Shown: positions 1 to 11,100 of the stretch, in pieces
How positions within the stretch are numbered: the first letter of the stretch is position 1
Layout of the letters: each line of letters opens with the position of its first letter
Source: Astropecten irregularis
Lineage: Eukaryota; Echinodermata; Asteroidea; Paxillosida; Astropectinidae
Direction: 5' to 3'
Assembly: GCA_963971285.1 (NCBI GenBank)
Contig: OZ020252.1
Span: 18,513,662 to 18,577,661 of the forward strand
DNA length: 64,000 nucleotides
Notes under the pieces: generated by a model
The model's input: the letters and a program-made list of their open reading frames with translations, nothing else
Database searches by the model: none
What the model was told of the DNA's origin: nothing
Translations under genes and position numbers: made by a program

Positions 1-152
1 CGCACAGTATCAGACATGGGGTCAAAGATCTAACCATGTTGGTTCCTTCCATCTATCATCTTATGTGTGAACCAATGCGGAGATCACTGATCGGGACTCA
101 AATCCAAACAGACCTTAAGTTTACCAAATAACCGCCCAAAAATATCAATACT

Positions 153-325
153 TTAAAGTAATATCATATTTTGGTTTTTGTCAAAGAAATGCAGATTCAT
201 GGGCAAAAAATTCAAGGAAGATACATTAACAGTCATTTGTGAAATTCCCAGTCCCATGCAGTGCCCACTTTTGAGAAAAGAATAAAAAACGCCCACCGTA
301 TTTTTAGATCTTTTCAAAAGACCAA
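153..325 (+). mobile_element. M1 MITE, left-end fragment
   Basis: Starts TTAAAGTAATATCATATTTT and follows the M1 family (see 5108-5474) for about 170 bases. The right half is absent. It lies in an intron of, or upstream of, the band-7 gene. Confidence 0.7.
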
Positions 326-414
326 GTGTGCCCTGAATGGCGAATGGGGGGAAAAACATCACTTGGATGGCTTGACTCTAGAAACATTCAGACTATCTTT
401 TGAAGGAAGTTGCA

Positions 415-600
415 AGTGAACAAAGAAAAATTTAATGGAGTGGGATTCGAACCAGTGACCTCCTGAATACCGTACAGGCGCTCTAGTGGCTCTACCAACT
501 GAGCCATCCAGCCCTACGTTGGTGGTGTCCCCAATAGTCAATTATCTTTGTTCGTTTGGCAGTCAGAAGCCAGTTTCCCTTGTGGTTATTTGATGATAAT
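415..600 (-). mobile_element. SINE-A (tRNA-derived element)
   Basis: Read on the minus strand, the core resembles a tRNA: an A-box-like TGGCTCAGTTGGTAGAGC and a B box GGTTCGAATCC. The core is flanked by short inverted copies of GAACAAAGA (near 418 and 543-552). Four further copies lie at 21942-22130, 22418-22632, 28962-29042 and 47876-48060. Multiple diverged copies with shared flanks make this a SINE-like repeat, not a tRNA gene. Confidence 0.75.
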
Positions 601-648
601 TTATTTTTTAATTATCCCTCACAATGTTCCTGTGCTTTTATTTTGCAG

Positions 649-2829
649 TTGGGATTTCCCAAACGGAAGACCACAGGAACAGTGAACACAGAGACCGTCT
701 ATACCAGCGGGTTCTTTCATATCGGCATAGACTATGAGTTTAAGGTCTTCAGAGGAGACGCACATTTTGTCAATCTGGACTCCATTGCAGTCTTCACCAG
801 AGACAGATTAGTGGTAAGGTGTTTGGATTTGTTTATTGGAGGGAAGGGGTTGCTTTCTTTCATAGGTGTCAATTTCTTTTCATGATTGGGGGGGGGGGGG
901 GGTGATTGGTGATTTGGTGTCCTATGTGAGGGAGCGAAGCGACCGAGCCGGGGAGGCTGTGGGAGGTGGGATATCCCCCTCTATCACAGAGTCGAAAAGT
1001 CACATTTTTGAGCATTTAAAATCAATATGCAGAAGAATTAAATATAGTTTAAATTCACTCCTGCTTATTATAAAAAATCTCTTCATTTTTTCGCATGCCT
1101 TGCATAATTCTCTCTCACACCTCACAAACTACCCACATCAAGATAATCAATGTATAATAAGAACAAAAAGTGCCAACAAGTCAAATTTATTGTCTTTCTA
1201 CATTCCAAGCATGCTTTTTTTTCATTATTTTGTACAGATATTTTGTCCGTATTAAATGACATTCAACCTCAAACTATTGAAAGCCTTAGTCAAACTCACA
1301 TGGGCGGGGCTTAAGAGCAAAGCTGGAAACGGTCCATTGCTCAAGGAGATTGGGTAGATAGTAAACCTCTTGAGGTTTTTATTTTTTTGGCAGGTGGAGC
1401 TAGACTGCACCTTCCAGTACTTCTTACGTCCCGAGGACCTGCAGGACCTACACGACACTTACGACCTCCAATATGAGGACATTCTCCGCAACAACGCCAT
1501 TGACGAACTCAAGGGCGCCACCGTGGATTTCCGGACAACCGAATTTGGGGAGAGACGGGCCGAGATTGAACGGACCCTCTTTGCTGCCGTCAAGAAACGC
1601 CTGGGGGGCACCTGCTGCAAGGCCGGCTGCCAGAACTCTGCAGAAGGTGCGTGGATATTTGGTTTTTGCAAATCATAAACTGCTGCAAACTGCTCATCAG
1701 TTTGTTTCAGCTCATCAGTTCTGTTTTGGCTGATTGTATCCCGTTAGTATAGAGAGCCTACATTGATGTCATGCCAATACCGAGACTTGACATGTTGTTG
1801 ACATTGAACTTTTCAGATGATATCATCGACTTGATACGAGGCTAAGGTAAATGGTGCACCCGTTCCTTGGATTTTCTTGAAACTTCTGAATTGCTGTCCT
1901 ATTTTGAAAACAAAAATTCACATCAATTGACAGTTCCAAGGCAGGAATGGTATCGTGCTAAAAAATTTTTCAGTGCTAAGATTAAAAATTGGCAGCCATC
2001 ATGGCTGTGGAGCTGCAAGGCATTGTGGGAAGGCTTTTGTCCGACTCTTGGCAAATAAGCTGCACCATGTAAATGATCATTTGACATCTGATCAATCAAT
2101 CAGTCATTGATTAAGTCCTCTCTAAATGGGGTTTCTTGTTTTCCCCACTGACTCAAAATTCTCATCCTCTAGGCTGCTTGCCCAATTGCAAAGCGGTAAA
2201 AGACTGCACGAGAGAGGACAAGGGGTTCTTCGCCGACGTGAGGTTCTTCCAGCTGGGATTTGTCAACATTCCCTACGACGTGCAGCGGAAAAACTTACAG
2301 ACCCTGACTCAGCTGGAAGACGGCATACGCGAGGAGTACATCCAGACGGCAAGCTTGGTCCGGATAAACACCCAGAAGCTGGTGAGTGAAATAATAATCT
2401 GTATTGTTCATGAGCAATTTGTTGGGACTCCGTTAACAATGGTTTAAGCTATAAAAAGCTAAATCTTTGATTTGAAACAAGATATTTTTGTGAGAGCTTA
2501 TAAGTGGTCGAGCACCTGAGCTCATGTTTGTTCGTTGAATAATCTGACCCTCACAGGTGACAAGTATTGAGAATTCCGCTCAGGAGACTCTTCAGAATGC
2601 GACGGCCCAGGCCTCGCTGATAAACTCCCGAGCAGAGGCCCAAGCCCGGTCCATCGTGGAGGACGCCCACAATCGGGGACTGGCCAAGATCTACAGCGAC
2701 CTCAGCATCACAGGCCAAAACCAGAAGGCCTCACTCAACTACATCAGGACTCTGCGAGACCACACCAATGTGTTTATGACCGTCAACTTCAATACCTTGG
2801 TGACAGGACCGGTGGCCGGCCGGACATGA
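649..2829 (+). CDS. SPFH/band-7 (prohibitin-like) domain protein, C-terminal part
   Basis: Four coding exons join in phase: 649-813, 1394-1646, 2173-2381 and 2557-2829 (stop TGA). All have GT donors (gtaagg, gtgcgt, gtgagt) and AG acceptors. About 299 residues are visible; the start lies upstream of the window. Exons 1-2 read as the SPFH beta-strand region (VFTRDRLVVELDCTFQYFL), followed by a long helical part (NAIDELKG, then the Ala/Gln/Glu-rich ASLINSRAEAQARSIVEDA), as in band-7/flotillin/prohibitin proteins, which form membrane-associated oligomeric scaffolds. The odd part is a cysteine-rich insert (GGTCCKAGCQNSAEGCLPNC, continuing to KDC) across the exon 2/3 junction, suggesting disulfides or metal binding and perhaps a luminal or extracellular domain. 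No membrane segment is visible. Family assignment is good; subfamily and location are unknown. Confidence 0.8.
888..902. repeat. Poly-G tract (15 G)
   Basis: Uninterrupted run of 15 G in the intron after the first visible band-7 exon. The length may be affected by sequencing slippage. Confidence 0.8.
1288..1345 (-). mobile_element. M7 repeat fragment (GC-box repeat)
   Basis: Contains GGGCGGGGCTTAAGAGCAAA and CGGTCCATTG, shared with the longer copies at 4382-4515 (opposite orientation) and 14882-15015. It lies in the intron 50 bases before the band-7 exon at 1394. Confidence 0.55.
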
Positions 2830-2847
2830 GTCAGGCGGAAGGAACTC

Positions 2848-3007
2848 AGCCGATTTCACGAAACTCCAAATGTTGCATATGCAACATTTTGTTGCTTAAC
2901 TTACGCAACATTTTTCTGCCTTGGTTGTACAAGTTATGGCCGTTTCACGAAACTTAGGCAACATTTGTACGTGGCGTAAGTTACGCAATGTTTCGTGAAA
3001 TCGGCTA
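2848..3007. mobile_element. MITE with AGCCGATTTCACGAAA terminal inverted repeats
   Basis: The left end AGCCGATTTCACGAAACT is mirrored at the right by GTTTCGTGAAATCGGCT. The interior has repeated TTRCGCAACAT words. It begins 18 bases after the band-7 stop codon, so it is probably part of the 3' UTR. The termini resemble those of M2 and of the elements at 9978, 32278 and 48067. Confidence 0.75.
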
Positions 3008-3046
3008 CTGAATCTTAAACTTGTCAAGCTTTGGATCTTTTCTCTC

Positions 3047-3296
3047 AACCCAATTTCATGGCTCTGTTTACCATAAGCATCGAATTGGTGCTTACGCAAG
3101 CAGAAATTCCGTGCTTACGAGATCCTATTTCATGGATTAGCTCAGAATTTTCAGTCGTGGGCTTGTGGAGTTCACGTAACTGAGGATTTCTTGCTTATTC
3201 AGCTAGCGTAGAAATTCAACGCTAACCCAGTAAGTGTAGAATGAGAATCATAAGCACTGAATTCTGAGGTAAGCAAAGCCACGAAACTTGGCCCTT
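3047..3296. mobile_element. Degenerate M2-like inverted-repeat element
   Basis: The left end CCAATTTCATGGCTCTG and right end GCCACGAAACTTGGCCCT are diverged inverted repeats with subterminal TAAGCA words typical of M2. The interior differs from the M2 consensus. Exact borders are uncertain. Confidence 0.5.
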
Positions 3297-4307
3297 ATCT
3301 TGACACGAAACAAATATCAGAATCTTAAAAGAAAAGGGTAATCATCACAAGTGTTCATTTGAACCATTTTTGGTTCAGTCAGAATTTATCCTAGATTAAA
3401 AAAATCATGCTTTTTGATAATCTCACCACTTATTTTATCTTATTGTTGCACCATGTTTCACTTCACAAGGGATTACATTGGGACATTTTGGGCTGGTTTC
3501 ATGTCACACGAACAAAAGTAATAATTTTGTTCATGCAAGTGCATGTTTCTGTAGCAAAAGTACTATCAAAATACCACACTGTGAAGTATCCCTATGGCAT
3601 GTTGTTTGTACTGGGATGAAGCTGGGTCATCAAGCCCATATTACAGACTACAATAGCTGGGCTCTACCATCCTGTATCCACAAAAATCTTGCAATACTAG
3701 AATTTTAGGGTAAAAAAAGGGTCTGCATAACATCATATGTAATACATTATATATACAATGTACTGTAAGGGACATTTTTTCTACAAAACTAATCTTAATT
3801 TATCCTTACCAAAGTATTAACGAGATTATTCTAGCATTTTGCATTGTTTTTCACTTGATCAGTCGTGTATTAATAAATTAATTCAAAGTATATTCTTAAT
3901 TACATATCAGTGTTTTATAAATTAATTCATTCATTAATGGTTTAATAGTTACCAAGTACCAGTCTATTTTAAGACCACTCACAAGAGTATTGATATTTTT
4001 GTATTCTGTAAATATCGTGATGTGGGTGGTGGTATTCGTATTTAACACAGATTAAAAAATTAGTCAAAGACCAACCCAAAGTGATGTAGCGATATTTTCA
4101 TGTATTCTAACTGTTTATTTTTTTAGGGTAAATTTGTGAGGTTTTCGGACCTTACTCGAGGCCGCAGTCATTGAACATTGGTTCTTCAGTAAGTTATTTT
4201 TGGTGCTAGAAGGGCCGACGTTCTCAATATCTACATGCACGAGTGGAGTTTTGCCATTCATTATTTCCTGGATATTTTGGCTTGTGGGCAAAAAGCAATT
4301 TAGTTCT

Positions 4308-4339
4308 TGTGGGTATGTCATTTTCCAGACATACCCACA
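4308..4339. repeat. Perfect 12-bp hairpin
   Basis: TGTGGGTATGTC (4308-4319) and GACATACCCACA (4328-4339) are exact reverse complements around an 8-base loop. It may be one end of a decayed element covering 4120-4340. Confidence 0.6.
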
Positions 4340-4381
4340 TTCAATTCAAATATGTGTATTTATTGTTTTGACTTGAACTAT

Positions 4382-4515
4382 GGACCGTTCATGCTTTGCT
4401 TTTAAGCCCCGCCCACGTGAGTTTTACATACCACATGTGACCAAGACTTTTGTGGTCACCTGATTAAAAGCCGTCCTCCAATTGGTCAATGCCCACAGTT
4501 TGATTGACAGGTCAA
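4382..4515 (+). mobile_element. M7 repeat (GC-box/CCAATTGG repeat)
   Basis: Shares GGACCGTTC, GCTTT(T)AAGCCCCGCCCA, TGATTAAAAG and CCTCCAATTGGTCAATG with the inverted copy at 14882-15015. It combines a GC box with a CCAAT-like palindrome. No coding capacity is visible. Confidence 0.55.
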
Positions 4516-5107
4516 AAGGGTGCATACCCAGAAGTTTTATCAATATTACCAAAATAAATTAATTTTCCGTTATTTGTTTTTTGGGTTTACTGTTTTGTAG
4601 ACTATCATATATATTTTATGATGCATTATTGCAACTTAAGATGGTATTCCTTCTGCAAATTGTTTTCATTTTGTTCAAGTTAAGAAAATGGTTGGTATTG
4701 CAGGTCTTACGTTTAAAAAACCCAGCGAAATATGCACCAAAATGAAAGGATACAGCAGAAAATTAATAATTTTCTCTTCAACTTCGACCTCATAATCTTA
4801 TCATTACCTCTCTCAAATTCATTTTTTACAAAACATCATTGTCACGTAAATATTATAAAAGTTGTACTATGTCTTTAAATTAAGTGTTGTTGTATGATAT
4901 GCAGTTGTACTTTTTGGTATTTGAATTTGTATTAAGTATTAATGTTTACTCCACATCTTACAAGAAGTTTGTAAATATTGAGGCCGAATAAAAGGAACAC
5001 TAAAAAGCGACCCTAATCTTACTTGTGTCAGTGTGAACCACTTGAATCTTTCCTGCCTCCTTGGAAGAATAACTGGAGAACATCACTATCGCAATGAAAA
5101 CTCTGAC

Positions 5108-5474
5108 TTAAAGGTAGTATCATTCTTTGATTTTTGTCAAAGAAATATGCAGATACATGGGCAAAAATATCTAGGAAGATACAGTAACAGTCATCTGTGA
5201 AATTTTCAGTCCCATACGGTGCCCACTTAAAAAAAAACCGTGGAAAAACGCCTACAGTATTTCTTAATTCTGTTCACAGTTATTTTTTATCTTTAAAAGA
5301 TCAAAATTGTTTCTGGTCATTGGTTTAACTCTTTTCTGGATGAATACAGCATTTCAGGCAGCAACATTGTAACGGTATGTTTCAACTATCACCATAATTA
5401 TACCCTGTAAGATATAGGTAAATCTGAGAAGATTTCTGTTTTGTTATGCTACCATAGTATGGTACTACCTTTAA
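5108..5474 (+). mobile_element. M1 MITE, full-length copy
   Basis: About 367 bases with terminal inverted repeats TTAAAGGTAGTATCAT / GGTACTACCTTTAA. The outermost TTAA could be the target duplication (piggyBac-like), or a TA target may be hidden in it. Internal landmarks shared by all copies are TTTGTCAAAGAAAT, CATGGGCAAAAATATC, GTCCCATACGGTGCCCACTT, TCTGGATGAATACAGCATTT and CTGTAAGATATAGGTAAATC. No ORF, so non-autonomous. Confidence 0.85.
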
Positions 5475-6321
5475 GGTTCTCCAGGAGAGAATTACGTGAA
5501 GGAAAAAGCCGCCCTCACACGTTGCCCTGTCATAAATGAAAACAACTCCAAAAAGCAAACATCATTATTATGACTCATTTTTATTTTGACTTTTATACTA
5601 TTCATGCAGTTACTCATATTGTTCCAATGACAATTATAAAGTCATGATTGGCTCAAGAATATCCAAAAAGGCACATAATTTAGAAAATGTTGAGAATTTA
5701 TATGCATTATTCTGCCCGTCCTGAAGATAAGTAACATGTCTTTCAGGGACACCATGTAAATGAGTTCAACAGAAAAAAAAATTCTGGACTTTGTTCTCCG
5801 ACAAAAAAAATTGCAGTAGATTACCTGGTCTGAAAAGAATAAAATTACATGGTGTTACAGCAAATATCCCACAAATTATAGGACTCTCATTATTTTTTCT
5901 GAATTATATAGTCTTCAAATAATCTTGTGTCTCTTTTTCACTCTTGCAATGCACATATATAACTGCCTTTTAATAACAATAAAATTATAATTAATAATCA
6001 TGCAAATATTCTTCATTTATACATAAATTATGAGGTTATCTACTTGATGAAACATGTATGTTCCCGATCCACAAGCTATGTTGCAGCATTCTCCTGAAAA
6101 CGACCAGAGTATACTGGCCAAAAAGTCAAGTTAATCGGCTCTTTTCATAGCCACAAAATTTCATTGCAACAAAATTGCAATTTTTATATTCCTCATAATT
6201 CCATGGCCTTTGAATATCAAATATAATTCAGGCACTTAAATTGATGAGTCTGCCAACCTCCCCCCCCCAAAAAAAAACAAACCCAGAAACAACCACGTCA
6301 ACAAAAACACTACCCAAACAT

Positions 6322-6529
6322 TAGACTTGTAGACAAGATGTTAGATGGTGCGGTGAAATTGTCTCTGCTCTCATGCAACTCCCATACTAAATGAAGAATG
6401 ACGTTGGTCCCAAGAGCCGAAAACTCGTCAGAGACAGGAGCTTCGCGACAACGTATTGCAAAAGTCGCGTGATAGCAGAGGCAATATCCACTGTTGCCCG
6501 TGACATTTAACAACTTGTCTACAAGTCTA
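6322..6529. mobile_element. MITE with 16-bp perfect terminal inverted repeats
   Basis: TAGACTTGTAGACAAG at 6322-6337 is matched exactly by its reverse complement at 6514-6529, giving a 208-base element. A related fragment (ACTTGTCTACAAGCT) lies near 45630. The superfamily is not recognised. Confidence 0.75.
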
Positions 6530-8191
6530 CCAAATTAAAACCCAAAACAAAACATCCCCAAATTACAAGATTTTCACAACTTTAAACTGATCCAAATCCC
6601 ACCAAACACTCATAGCAATGTTCTACATGTACTAGCAATATACACCCAATCTATATATTGGAAAAAGAAAACAAAAATTATCCCCTTGCAAAAAGGAATT
6701 CCTCTAAATAAAATGTTTAAATTTATGCACCTATAACGGATGGAAAAACAACAGAAATTGAACACAATTTCAGTAATAAAAGGAAAATGATCACAAACAG
6801 TATAAACAAAAGAACAAAAGCAAAATTAAATTTACCAAAAAAAATATACACACATAATAATATTGCCCACCTGATAAATTTAAAAAAGTAAAATGTAGAT
6901 ATTGAATTTCTCCATTTAACCTGAAACAAATAATGTATACCATTATACTTTAAACCATTGGATATATATATATATATTAAAATTCTTCATTAAAAAAATT
7001 AAAAAGTATCAATTTCATAAAAAAATATTGGTTTATTACATTGTGACATAGGAATAACAAAAAAGTAATGGTTATTTTGAGATGCAATTCAAATGAAGAA
7101 TTGTCAAAACTATTTAGCTCGCAAGTTCAGAAAAAAAAACCCGGACATACCGATAACAGTATGTCGGATGAAAGACAATGTTTGTCAAAGCAATACATGG
7201 TAAAATGTCTTTCTCAGTGCATGCATTGCGATGCCATCTGTACCCACCCTGTGCGGAGGGGTGCAATATTAATATCCTTCTCAAGAACACATGCATACTG
7301 ATTGCCCATGGCTGGGCTGCGAACTCACAAGATTCTTATTTTTGACTGTTATTGAAATTCTGTACAGACGATCTTTTTATAAAATGATTAAAAAGTTTCA
7401 AGGGCAAGATCAAATTACTTCCTTATATATAAAAAAAGGAACATCACGAGGAATTGATTGGTAAAAAGTCTCTCAGATCACGGGCTTAAAATGTACAATG
7501 AGTGTCTTTGTTTTCTTTGTCTAAATAGCATTGCCATGACAACAGTTACATATTAGACACTGGCCTATGTTCGTCAGCATTCAATGATAGCAGTTCTCTG
7601 ACCCACTGACTTAAAAATATAAAAAATACAAAAAAAAGAACAATATCTGTAAATTGCAAACGCGATGGAATGTTACGTTATGATAATGATACATAATCAT
7701 CTGAAATATCATTAAAAAACCAAAATTGAATGTTGTTTTTTGCAAGAAGTGACAAGAGACTTTAATTAATGCATTGAATTATGTATGTTCTGTCTTTCCT
7801 ATTCATCCGAGATACGTAAGCCAGATTATGATGTATAGACTTCAAAATTCTGTATCAAACGTAAAAACTGAACTTATTTTTGAAGTATTTTGTTTCAAAA
7901 TATGACGGACCAGTAAATGAAACCGGACAAGTTTTTATTTACCTGTCAACATCTTCTTAAAATCTTTTAATAAAAGACACTCTAGAGGATCTCACATTCA
8001 CATTAAAAAGTTTCTAAAAATAGACGACCAATCTTAATAAGGGTATTAGAGATTTAAAAAACACACGTTCAGTCGTCACAATTTGATACCGCTGCTAAAA
8101 CATGCTGGTCACTATGGCAGAATAGATCATCCCAGTAAAACCAGTTTAGCAGCCACTTTTAAACGGTTTAGCCTATAAACCGGGTTTGAGC

Positions 8192-11100
8192 CTAGGGAGC
8201 TGACATGAGCGTGTGCACGAAGAGTGTGGCTGGGTCCAAATCGTCGCCTTCCATGGAAAACAGGGGAACGTGATGGTAACCTAGGGAACCAAACAGAAAC
8301 AAATGACACACATTAGAAACGGTCTTGTCAGAAATCACCTTTGAGGTGAAATAGTCCGTCTATAAAACTTAACTCCTCTAGATTCTTGAGGGCGGTCTTT
8401 AAAGTCGAAACCACTAGATCCTGACTTTGAATGATCCAGGGCCCTTTTCCGAACCTTGGCACCGGCTCTGGCTCCGGCTCCATTTCGTGAATCCATTCTA
8501 AAGTAACAGGCATCAAATTAGAGGCTTTTGGCTGCGGTTCGGAAGTAGATTCTCTGGTTTGAAGAGGAAAACAGAGTTTCAGCTTCAATGAAAAACCAAA
8601 ACCTATATTTTCAGCATATGGATGACAGAGACAAAGCCGGAGCCTGAGCCAAGGTTTAATTCACTGAATTTGATGTTAGGGCGACAGTCTTGGCTATCTT
8701 AGGGCGACAGACTACATTAGGGCGACACATTTGTGTTGCCCTCATGTAGTAATATGTAGTAATATTTTGTCTCGAAGACTATAAAGAATTTCATTGTTAG
8801 AAATGTTTTTTGGGGAGGGTGTCTAAAACCACTATAATGTTTGGTTCAGCGAGGTTTAAAAAAAAAGGGGATAAAAGAAGGAATTATATAGGAATTATTA
8901 TAATTATTGCCGTTATTTTGAATACCTAGTTGAATACTAGCGATGGGAATGGTATACTGAGCAATGAAATCATCCTTCAGCCTGTCGTGGTCGAACACCA
9001 CGAAGCGTAGCATGGCTAGCTCAGGTGACTTGATCTCAAACTCCATGGTGTGATTCCACTCTGGGTTGAAACCTGGGACAAGGAAAGAAGAGAACAAGTC
9101 AGCCTCAATGGATTGTCAATGGGTTGATACCATAGAGTTAAATAAAAAACTAGAGTGCGCGCTTCGTTTTTAAACCTGCACGTTGTCTGCACTCTGGCGT
9201 GGACACGCAGCCGGCATCTTTCCTGGTGTAACTTCACAGGCACTGTGGAGTCAAAATAACGTACCCGGATGTTACTCCGTGAACTGCATGCACATACTGT
9301 GCGTTAATGGGTGACGCAATAATATTAATACATTTTCAGCTTTGATATGACGGAGACGTAGTCCCAGTCACAACCCAGGCCAGGGTTTAAGCAGAAGATT
9401 TCAAATATTGCCAAGACTTACCGTTGTCCTCAATGACCTCTGTCTTTTCCTCGTACTCGGCATTGACGTCCAGGACGGTGACCTTGACATAGGGGTCAAT
9501 GACCTCTCGAGATGGCTTGGGAAGCTGCTGACCACTTATAACCTGCGGTCAAACATGACGGAGTATAACATCCCATCTTAGGTACCAATTTACCGTAATC
9601 AATGCACCTATTAGCTAAATAACCATCCCGAAAACATATACAAAACATTCTGGGGATAAAAGATTTAAGAACAGGTACAAATTCTGATCTGTTTGACAGA
9701 AGTTAAGATGATTTCTACTGTTACAATGCTACAACCCAGTGCAAAATAAAAAAAAGCTAAACTTCTTGTGGGATAATGTTTGGACTTACTCTCAGGCTGA
9801 GTTTCTGTGTGTACTGGTCACCTGGGCTATCTGGGTTGAACTGCATGTTAGCTGGGGAGAGAAACAAGATCCAAATATTCAGGCACGTCCACAAGAATCT
9901 GCTTCATAAACCAGTCACACAGAGGAAAGTCCATTTAAAATGGCAGGTCTTGTGCCAGGCGCATTTTGGATGACTGCTGAGGTCGATTTCACCAAAGTCA
10001 TCGTAACTAACTACCAATTGTAGGTCTTATCATGCATTGCAGCCTTAAACGATGGGTTATTCTTCGTAATTCGTGTTATGATCGACCATAGGTCTTCGTG
10101 AAATCGACCTCTAAACCCTTACGTACCTTTCCGGAGGAAAACTGGCTTGAGAATGAAACCGCAGTTGCCGTTCTGCTGGAACTTTCCGAGATTAAAGTCC
10201 ATCTCCTCACAAGGCGTCTGGAAGTTCAGAGCCACTAGACAGAATCAGAAAACAGAGAGACACCGTTACCAAGCAATAGAAGACACTATGTCTCATCTCT
10301 ACCTAGACTGTTAATGATGGTGTCATTAACTGAGATCAAGGAGGTTTACGGAATGGAGGCTCAGGCTTTGGCTCAGGGTCCATTTCGTGAAATGGGTATC
10401 AAAATAGAGGCTTTTGGCTGCAGTTCGGAAGTTGATTCTCTCGTTTGGAAAGAAAAACAGAGCTTCAGCTTCAATGAAAAACCACAACCTATATTTTCAG
10501 CATATGGATGTCAGAGCTGGAGCTGGAGCTGGAGCTGGACCCGGAGCCTGGAGCCTGGAGCTGGAGCCGGAAGTGACTGCTGCTTTTACCGATCTGTGAG
10601 CCGACCGTCCACATCTTCATGGGGTTGTAATTACTGGAGTTGGTCCTGAGACCTGCCGGGTAGATTCTAGTCAGGAACCTGGTGTTGTGCTCCACCATAT
10701 CCTGGCCGCTGTTCTTGGCCAAGTCAAAGGCTTTGTTCTCTCCGAGCGAGACCATCTCGTTGCACTTATCTAAAAGGGACGTTTAAAGTCAAAACACCAG
10801 ATGATCGAATGAAATCCACAAAATGACATCTTTGGGATGAAAATATCAGGAATTAAAACTGGTTTGGATTATGCAACAACTGAAATTTCACTGAAATGAC
10901 CATACTATTCCTCACAGAACCAAGTAAGCATACCGGTAGATACGTTAGGCACGAACCATAGATTTTTCTTTCCTTTAAGAATTGATTTTCAGGCCTAAAT
11001 GAATCAACTCCTAATGTTTGGGAGGCCAATGATGCAAATACTTACGGCTTTCCTTTGAATGCTTGAAACCCTTGAAGTGAACGCTCTTGCACACGTTGAC

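Larger units (their letters stand above)
2830..8191. other. Intergenic interval between convergent genes (band-7 and PLC-delta)
   Basis: No supported coding exon. It should hold both 3' UTRs. AATAAA at 4987-4992 is a possible band-7 poly(A) signal, and AATAAA on the minus strand at 7937-7942 lies about 250 bases beyond the PLC-delta stop. The rest is AT-rich, with inverted-repeat elements at 2848-3007, 3047-3296, 4382-4515, 5108-5474 and 6322-6529 and a short TA run at about 6962-6978. Confidence 0.6.

Noticed and set aside
4115..4321. Minus-strand 68-codon frame
   Set aside because: No recognisable domain, ends in a hairpin repeat and lies between two 3' ends.
6723..6929. Minus-strand hydrophobic 68-codon frame
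   Set aside because: Phe/Leu/Ile-rich peptide expected from A/T-rich DNA; no conserved motif or splice context.
10314..10755. Frames with Trp-Ser, Gly-Ala or poly-Ser runs on either strand
   Set aside because: They translate the M3 hexamer array. The minus-strand one is the PLC-delta Y exon read past its donor at 10590 into the repeat.
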